A DNA stretch of 64,000 bases from DASUPK01 sp963797265 (GTDB lineage Bacteria; Actinomycetota; Thermoleophilia; Solirubrobacterales; 70-9): assembly GCA_963797265.1 (NCBI GenBank), contig CAWCOY010000003.1, positions 310,001 to 374,000 of the forward strand, written 5' to 3'. A model generated the notes under the pieces. That model saw only the letters and a program-made list of their open reading frames with translations. It did no database searches and was not told the DNA's origin. Below are positions 59,548-64,000 of the stretch, one piece after another. The stretch's first letter is position 1; the number at the start of each line of letters is the position of its first letter. Both the position numbers and the translations under genes were made by a program.

Positions 59548-59567
59548 GGATCTGCGAAGGTGAGGAC

Positions 59568-60005
59568 ATGGCAACCAACACACAGCTGATCAACGGCGTC
59601 GACTTCATCGCGTTCCCGACCAAGGACTGGCAGGCCGCCCGGAAGTTCTACGGCGAGACGCTCGGACTGCCGTTCGGGAAGCAGTGGGGCGAGATGCCGG
59701 CCGGCGAGTTCGAGACCGGGACCGTGACGATCGCGCTGTTGCAGGTCGATGCCTTCGACATCGACTTCAGTCCGAACACCACTCCGCTCGAGTTCCACGT
59801 CGACGACTTCGAGGCCGCCAAGGCCGAGCTCGAGTCACGTGGCGTCGAGTTCGTCACCGACGTGATCGACAGCGGAGTCTGCAAGCAGGCGATCTTCCAG
59901 GACCCTGACGGCAACTCACTGGCGATCCACCACCGCTACGCGCCCGGCGCGGCTTCGCAGGAGGACATGGACGCAGCGGCTGACACCGCCGCGGGGACCT
60001 CCTAG
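59568..60005 (+). CDS. VOC-family (glyoxalase/bleomycin-resistance-like) protein
   Basis: 145 residues. VDFIAFPTKDWQAARKFYGETLGLPFGKQWG, LEFHVDDFEAAKAELESRGVEFV and FQDPDGNSLAIHHRY form the paired beta-alpha-beta-beta-beta motifs; the C-terminal Glu metal ligand appears to be replaced by His. Could be a dioxygenase, glyoxalase or antibiotic-binding protein. GAAGGTGAGG ribosome binding site. Last gene of the ArsR operon. Confidence 0.85.
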   Translation: MATNTQLINGVDFIAFPTKDWQAARKFYGETLGLPFGKQWGEMPAGEFETGTVTIALLQVDAFDIDFSPNTTPLEFHVDDFEAAKAELESRGVEFVTDVIDSGVCKQAIFQDPDGNSLAIHHRYAPGAASQEDMDAAADTAAGTS

Positions 60006-60006
60006 G

Positions 60007-60768
60007 TCATCCATCGACCTCATCGAGGAGGGCCACGACCCTCGCCGGGGCCGCGCTCCCGCCAACGATCCGAAGGGGAAAGCAGGCGACCTGAAAGCCC
60101 TGCGCCGGAAGGGCGCCGAGATTCACCAGCCGCTCGATCTGCGAGTAGGCGAGATCGACCTGGTGGGCCGCCCAGAAGACGCCCGGTTCCTTGGCCTTCT
60201 TCGCCCGTTCCGCCTGTGTGAAGAGCGGTGCATCCCAGCCCCATGCGTCGATCCCCATCACCCGCACGCCATGCTCATAGAGCCACCGCGTCGCCTCAGC
60301 GCTCACTCCCGGTCCACGCGCGATGTAGTCCGGTTCCTCATAGAACTCGTCTCGGCCGGTACGCACGAGGACGATGTCCCGTTCATTCAGCGGCCGGGGC
60401 AGCCGTTCCGCCACATCGTCGGCGGTCAACTCATCGCCGTCCTCGCGGTCGGTCGCGTCGATCACCACGGCGGGACCGAAGAACCAATCCAGGGGCAGTT
60501 CGTCGATCGTCTGGGAGCGGCTACCGCCCGTGGTCGAGTTGTAGTGCCAGGGAGCGTCGACGTGGGTTGAGTTATGGGTACCGAACCGCATGAACGTCTC
60601 CGTCGCCCACCCCTCGCCATCCCGCAGCAGCTCGGATCCGACGCCGAAGAGCTGCTCAATGGCCTGGGCGCCGGCTGAGTGGTCGGCGTACTCGATCTCG
60701 GTACGGAGCGGCTCCGGGTAGTCCGCTGGATCGGGGCGTATCGGGGCTGAGAGGTCTACGAGCCGAAT
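60007..60768 (-). CDS. cyclase-family (kynurenine formamidase-like) metal-dependent hydrolase, apparent AUU start
   Basis: 253 residues if started at ATT 60768. The family motif is FGTHNSTHVDAPWHYN, with the histidines and aspartate that bind metal; PGVSAEATRWLYEHGVRVMGIDAWGWD follows. The nearest in-frame ATG (60591) would delete 59 residues that clearly belong to the fold (IRLVDLSAPIRPDPADYPEPL). Upstream in frame there are only ATT 60768, CTG 60771 and a stop TAG at 60778-60780. TAGAGT (60775-60780) ends 6 bases before ATT, matching the window's leaderless promoter pattern. Substrate unknown, likely an N-formyl or cyclic amide. Confidence 0.8.
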   Translation of the reverse strand: MRLVDLSAPIRPDPADYPEPLRTEIEYADHSAGAQAIEQLFGVGSELLRDGEGWATETFMRFGTHNSTHVDAPWHYNSTTGGSRSQTIDELPLDWFFGPAVVIDATDREDGDELTADDVAERLPRPLNERDIVLVRTGRDEFYEEPDYIARGPGVSAEATRWLYEHGVRVMGIDAWGWDAPLFTQAERAKKAKEPGVFWAAHQVDLAYSQIERLVNLGALPAQGFQVACFPLRIVGGSAAPARVVALLDEVDG

Positions 60769-60828
60769 CAGGCGACTCTACGCCGGAACGGGCTGGGGCT
60801 TCGCCTCGATGATGCGGAGCGTGGCACC

Positions 60829-61812
60829 ATGAAGGCGGTGAGACTCGGGGTGACCGATCTCAACGTGTTCCCGATCGCCTTCGGCACCTGGCAGCTGGGA
60901 GGCGAGTGGGGTCAGTTCGACGAGGATGAGGCGATTGCCGCGATACGCCGAGCTCGCGAGTTCGGGGTGAATCTCTTCGACACGGCCCACGGATATGGAT
61001 TCGGCGCCTCCGAGCGGGTGCTGGGAAAGGCCCTGAAAGAGGAACTCGAGAAGCACCGCGATGAGATCGTGATCGCGACTAAGGGCGGCCTGCGAATGAC
61101 GGACGACGGTCTCGTCCGCGACTCGAGCCCGGAGTGGCTCCGCGAGGGTGTCGACGCGAGTCTCGACGCGCTCGGCGTCGACCAGATCGACCTCTACCAG
61201 GTGCACTGGCCCGACCCGAAAGTCTCATTTGCCGAGACCGCCGGAGCGCTGCAGGAGATGGTCGAGGAGGGGAAGATCCGGCACGTCGGCGTCTCGAACT
61301 TCGATGCCGCGCAGATGGCGGAGTTTGCCGAGACGCGGCCGGTGGACACCCTGCAGCCGCCGTACGACCTCTTCCGCCGCGACATCGAGGCCGAGATCCT
61401 GCCCTACTGCCATCAGCACGACATCGGTGTCCTCGTCTACGGGGCACTGGCGCACGGGCTGCTCACCGGGACGATGGACGAGAGCACCACCTTCGCCGAG
61501 GACGACTGGCGCAGCGGGGCTCCCTTCTTCAAGGGTGAGCAGTTCCGCCGCAACCTTGAGGTCTGCCGCGAGCTGGAGCAATTCGCGAACGACGAGCTCG
61601 GGGTCTCGATCAGCCGCCTGGCGATCGCCTGGACCCTGGCCAACCCGGCCGTGGACCTCACGATCGTCGGCGCACGGCATCCCGGCCACATCGAGGACAG
61701 CGTCGCGGCGGCGGACCTGCGTCTCAGTGAGGCCGATCTGGAGCGGATCGACCGGATCTCGGCCGGCTCCGTCCCGATGTCCGGCCCCCACCCGGAGATG
61801 ATGCCCGAATAG
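60829..61812 (+). CDS. aldo/keto reductase
   Basis: 327 residues, NADPH-dependent (beta/alpha)8 barrel. GVNLFDTAHGYGFGASERVLGKAL contains the catalytic Asp and Tyr, IVIATKGG the lysine, and YQVHWPDP the histidine. GVSNFDAAQM and the C-terminal IVGARHPGHIEDSVAAADLRLSEADLERID are conserved. It belongs to the YajO/AKR12-like group reducing aldehydes and ketones. Divergent from the cyclase gene (60 bp gap). Confidence 0.93.
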   Translation: MKAVRLGVTDLNVFPIAFGTWQLGGEWGQFDEDEAIAAIRRAREFGVNLFDTAHGYGFGASERVLGKALKEELEKHRDEIVIATKGGLRMTDDGLVRDSSPEWLREGVDASLDALGVDQIDLYQVHWPDPKVSFAETAGALQEMVEEGKIRHVGVSNFDAAQMAEFAETRPVDTLQPPYDLFRRDIEAEILPYCHQHDIGVLVYGALAHGLLTGTMDESTTFAEDDWRSGAPFFKGEQFRRNLEVCRELEQFANDELGVSISRLAIAWTLANPAVDLTIVGARHPGHIEDSVAAADLRLSEADLERIDRISAGSVPMSGPHPEMMPE

Positions 61813-61861
61813 GCTCGATCCCGGTATCGCCTGGCTGAGACGGCACATCGATCCGCTCGCT

Positions 61862-63968
61862 GTGAAGGCCGCCATAAGGGCGGCGATCTTCATGCCCGTG
61901 GTCTTCGGTTTCGCCGACGGCGTGATCGGAAACGCGAACACGACCCTCTTCTCAGCTTTCGGGTCGTTCGCGATCCTGGTGCTGGCGGACTTTGGAGGCC
62001 CGCCGAAGAGGCGCCTCACCGCCTACCTGTGCTGGTGGCGGTCGGCGCAGTCCTGATCACCCTGGGCACGCTCTGCTCCCAGAGGGCATGGCTGGCCGTC
62101 GCGGGCATCGCGGTGGTCGGTTTCGTGATCCTCTTCGCCCGGCTGCTCGGCAGCTACTTCGCGTCAGGGGCATTCGCCGCGATGCTGCTGTTCATCATTC
62201 CCCTCGGCGTGCCGGGGCCGCTCGACTCGATCCCGGACCGGCTCGCCGGGTGGGGCCTCGCGACCGCCATCAACATCGCCGCGGTGATGCTGGTGTGGCC
62301 GCAGCGCCACAACGATCACCTGCGCGCCGGGGCCGCCCGAGCCTGCCGTGCGCTGGGCGACCTGCTCGATCCGGAGCTCCCCTCGAATTCCGCATCTCTC
62401 AGGAGAGGGCTGAGACAGCGACCACCGCGGTCAGCGAGCTCCGCCTGACTTCGTCGGAACCCCGCTCCGGCCGACGCGGCCCTCGGAGGCCCTCGCATTT
62501 CTGGTCGACGCCGTCGACCGCCTCCTCACGCTCGCCTCCGCCCCCGACCCGCATACCGATCCGTGCCGCGAGGAGAACCGGGACGGCCGGTCGGCCGCGG
62601 CGGCCGTCCTCCGGTCGGGTGCCGACACGCTCGAGGGCCACGGCGGTGCGCTCCCGCTCGAGCGGCTCCAGCGTGTCAGCGAGGCGCTGGAGGAGGCGCT
62701 CCCGTCCGGGGTCAGCGGGTCGGCCGCCAGTCACAGCACCACGGAGCTTCTCAAAGCGACCGAACCGTCCTTCCGGACGCGTGAAATCGCCTATTTGACA
62801 CTGGAGATCGGCCTCAACGCCCTCCGCGCCGTCGGCGCGGCTGAGCCAGAGGCGTGGCGTTCGGCGACCCGCACGACCGCGGCCGTGCTGAAGGCGCATG
62901 CGACACCGAGCTCGGCCTCGTTCCGAAACAGCGTGAGGGGCGCGATCTCGCTGGCCGCCGCTGTCTTGGTGATCGAGATCGCAACCGTGCAGCACGGGTT
63001 CTGGGTCGCTCTAGCGACGTTCTCGGTCCTCCGCTCTACGGCGCTCGGGACCGGATCCACGATCTTCGAGGCCCTGGGGGGCACCGCGATCGGGATCGTC
63101 ATCGGAGGTGCCTTCATCTACGCGATCGGCACCGACGAAACGGTTCTGTGGGCCCTTCTTCCAATCGCGGTGTTCCTCGCCGCGTACAGCTCACGGGCGA
63201 TGACCTTTGGCGCCGGCCAGGCCGGATTCACGGTGACGCTGCTGGTGCTCTTCAACATCATCGCCCCGACCGGCTGGCAGATCGGCCTGCTGCGCGTCGA
63301 GGACGTCGCGATCGGCTGCGGGGATCAGCCTGCTCGTCGGTCTGCTCTTCTGGCCGCGCGGCATCGACTCCCTGTTGCGTGAGAGCCTCGGCGCGGCCTT
63401 TGCGAGGGCGGCCGACTACGTTGCGGCGGCCGCTCAGCGGGTGGCCGGCGACGGAGACGGGATGGCGGATGAGACGTTCGGGGCCATCCAGGAGCGGGCG
63501 CGGAGCTCCGCCGATCGGCTCGACGACGCGTTCCGACAGTACCTGGTTGAGCCTTCGGCGCAGCAGGTCGACCGCGACAACCTCGCCACACTCGCCTCCG
63601 GTGCGGTCCGCGTTCGGCTGGCTGGGTATTCGCTCTCGAACCTGAGTCCCGCTCACGGCGGGGCGTCGTTCACACGCTGCGCGGGCGAACTCACCGCGGA
63701 GGCGGGCGACCTCCGCGCCTGGTACGGCGGCTTAGCGCAGGCCCTTGAGCGGCAAGGCGCAGTGTCTCCGCCCGATCCACCGGGCGACGCCAGCCCGGTG
63801 GTCAGGTGCGTCAGCAACGCGCTACCCGGCGGCGAAGATGCCGGACCGGGCCCCGCTCTGGGCCTCCTGTGGGCCGACCATCACCGGATGGACCTGTGGC
63901 GGCTCGGCGATGAGCTCGTAGCCCCGGCTTCGCAGCTGGCTCGCTCGGCGTCCGATGGGGCCGGTTAG
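61862..63968 (+). pseudogene. FUSC-type membrane protein broken by several frameshifts
   Basis: Fragments in different frames together match a FUSC/aromatic-acid-exporter-like protein of about 700 residues. The first membrane block (61862 to about 62024) has FMPVVFGFADGVIGNANTT. The second (62029 on, another frame) has VLITLGTLCSQRAW and GSYFASGAFAAMLLFIIPLGVPG. A helical middle region resumes in a third register near 62465 (LAFLVDAVDRLLTLASAPDP), continuing into the second membrane block (SVRGAISLAAAVLVIEIATVQHGFW). A last shift at the GGGG near 63318 is needed for GISLLVGLLFWPRG and the C-terminal region to 63968. Decay or sequence errors. Confidence 0.72.
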
Positions 63969-64000
63969 CCGGCGAGAGGCTGGCGGAACCCCGCGAGGAA

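Overview
The window is a 64 kb piece of a high-GC bacterial chromosome. Gene content, codon use and promoter style (many genes with a TAGNNT box 6-9 bases before a start codon and no ribosome binding site) point to an actinobacterium. A soil member of the Thermoleophilia/Solirubrobacterales type is my best guess, but this is inference and no rRNA is present to settle it. I saw no tRNA, rRNA, CRISPR array, prophage or intact insertion sequence; most of the region is ordinary chromosome.

Layout. 0-8 kb: the 3' end of isoleucyl-tRNA synthetase (ileS), a frameshifted membrane-anchored protein, a HAD phosphatase, a coupled RidA/reductase pair, a DrrAB-type ABC exporter divergent from its TetR regulator with three operator-like palindromes between them, thioredoxin and a dolichol-phosphate-mannose-synthase-like glycosyltransferase. 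8-16 kb: DNA polymerase X, a formaldehyde dehydrogenase / GlcG-HbpS protein / GAF regulator set, and a TetR-controlled DHA2 drug exporter. 16-24 kb: trehalose phosphatase, a TauE/SafE permease split into two half-genes, secreted proteins (Asp-box repeat protein, lipase, repeat-rich protein), a YhaM-like exoribonuclease, a PAC2 protein and a TetR/SMR efflux pair. 24-33 kb: a UvrD-like helicase-nuclease with an altered Walker A motif, an inositol-phosphatase-like enzyme, a DUF2342 zinc protease, a coiled-coil protein behind LexA-like boxes, Mrp, and a GT87 membrane protein.

33-41 kb: an apparent deletion scar where a TetR gene and a metallo-beta-lactamase gene have both lost their 5' halves, then ferredoxin, an SDR, an ACT protein, groES-groEL under a CIRCE element, an ASCH protein, protein-isoaspartate methyltransferase, a 167 bp palindromic repeat element, and a Crp/Fnr regulator. 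40-46 kb: lhr helicase and nei-like glycosylase, a repair pair also adjacent in mycobacteria. 46-53 kb: MMPL transporter and the complete dTDP-L-rhamnose operon rmlA-D-B-C with 4 bp overlaps. 53-64 kb: RTX-like secreted protein, penicillin acylase, MBL hydrolase, an ArsR-led operon (AHSA1, reductase, SMP-30, VOC), a cyclase-family hydrolase that appears to start at AUU, an aldo/keto reductase, and a FUSC-type membrane protein broken by several frameshifts.

Most notable: the leaderless TAGNNT promoter pattern and the AUU-start gene that fits it; the CTAG-ended palindromic element; the two-gene deletion scar; and enzymes with changed key residues (Nei with Ala2, helicase with Arg for the Walker lysine, MBL with HDDADH).
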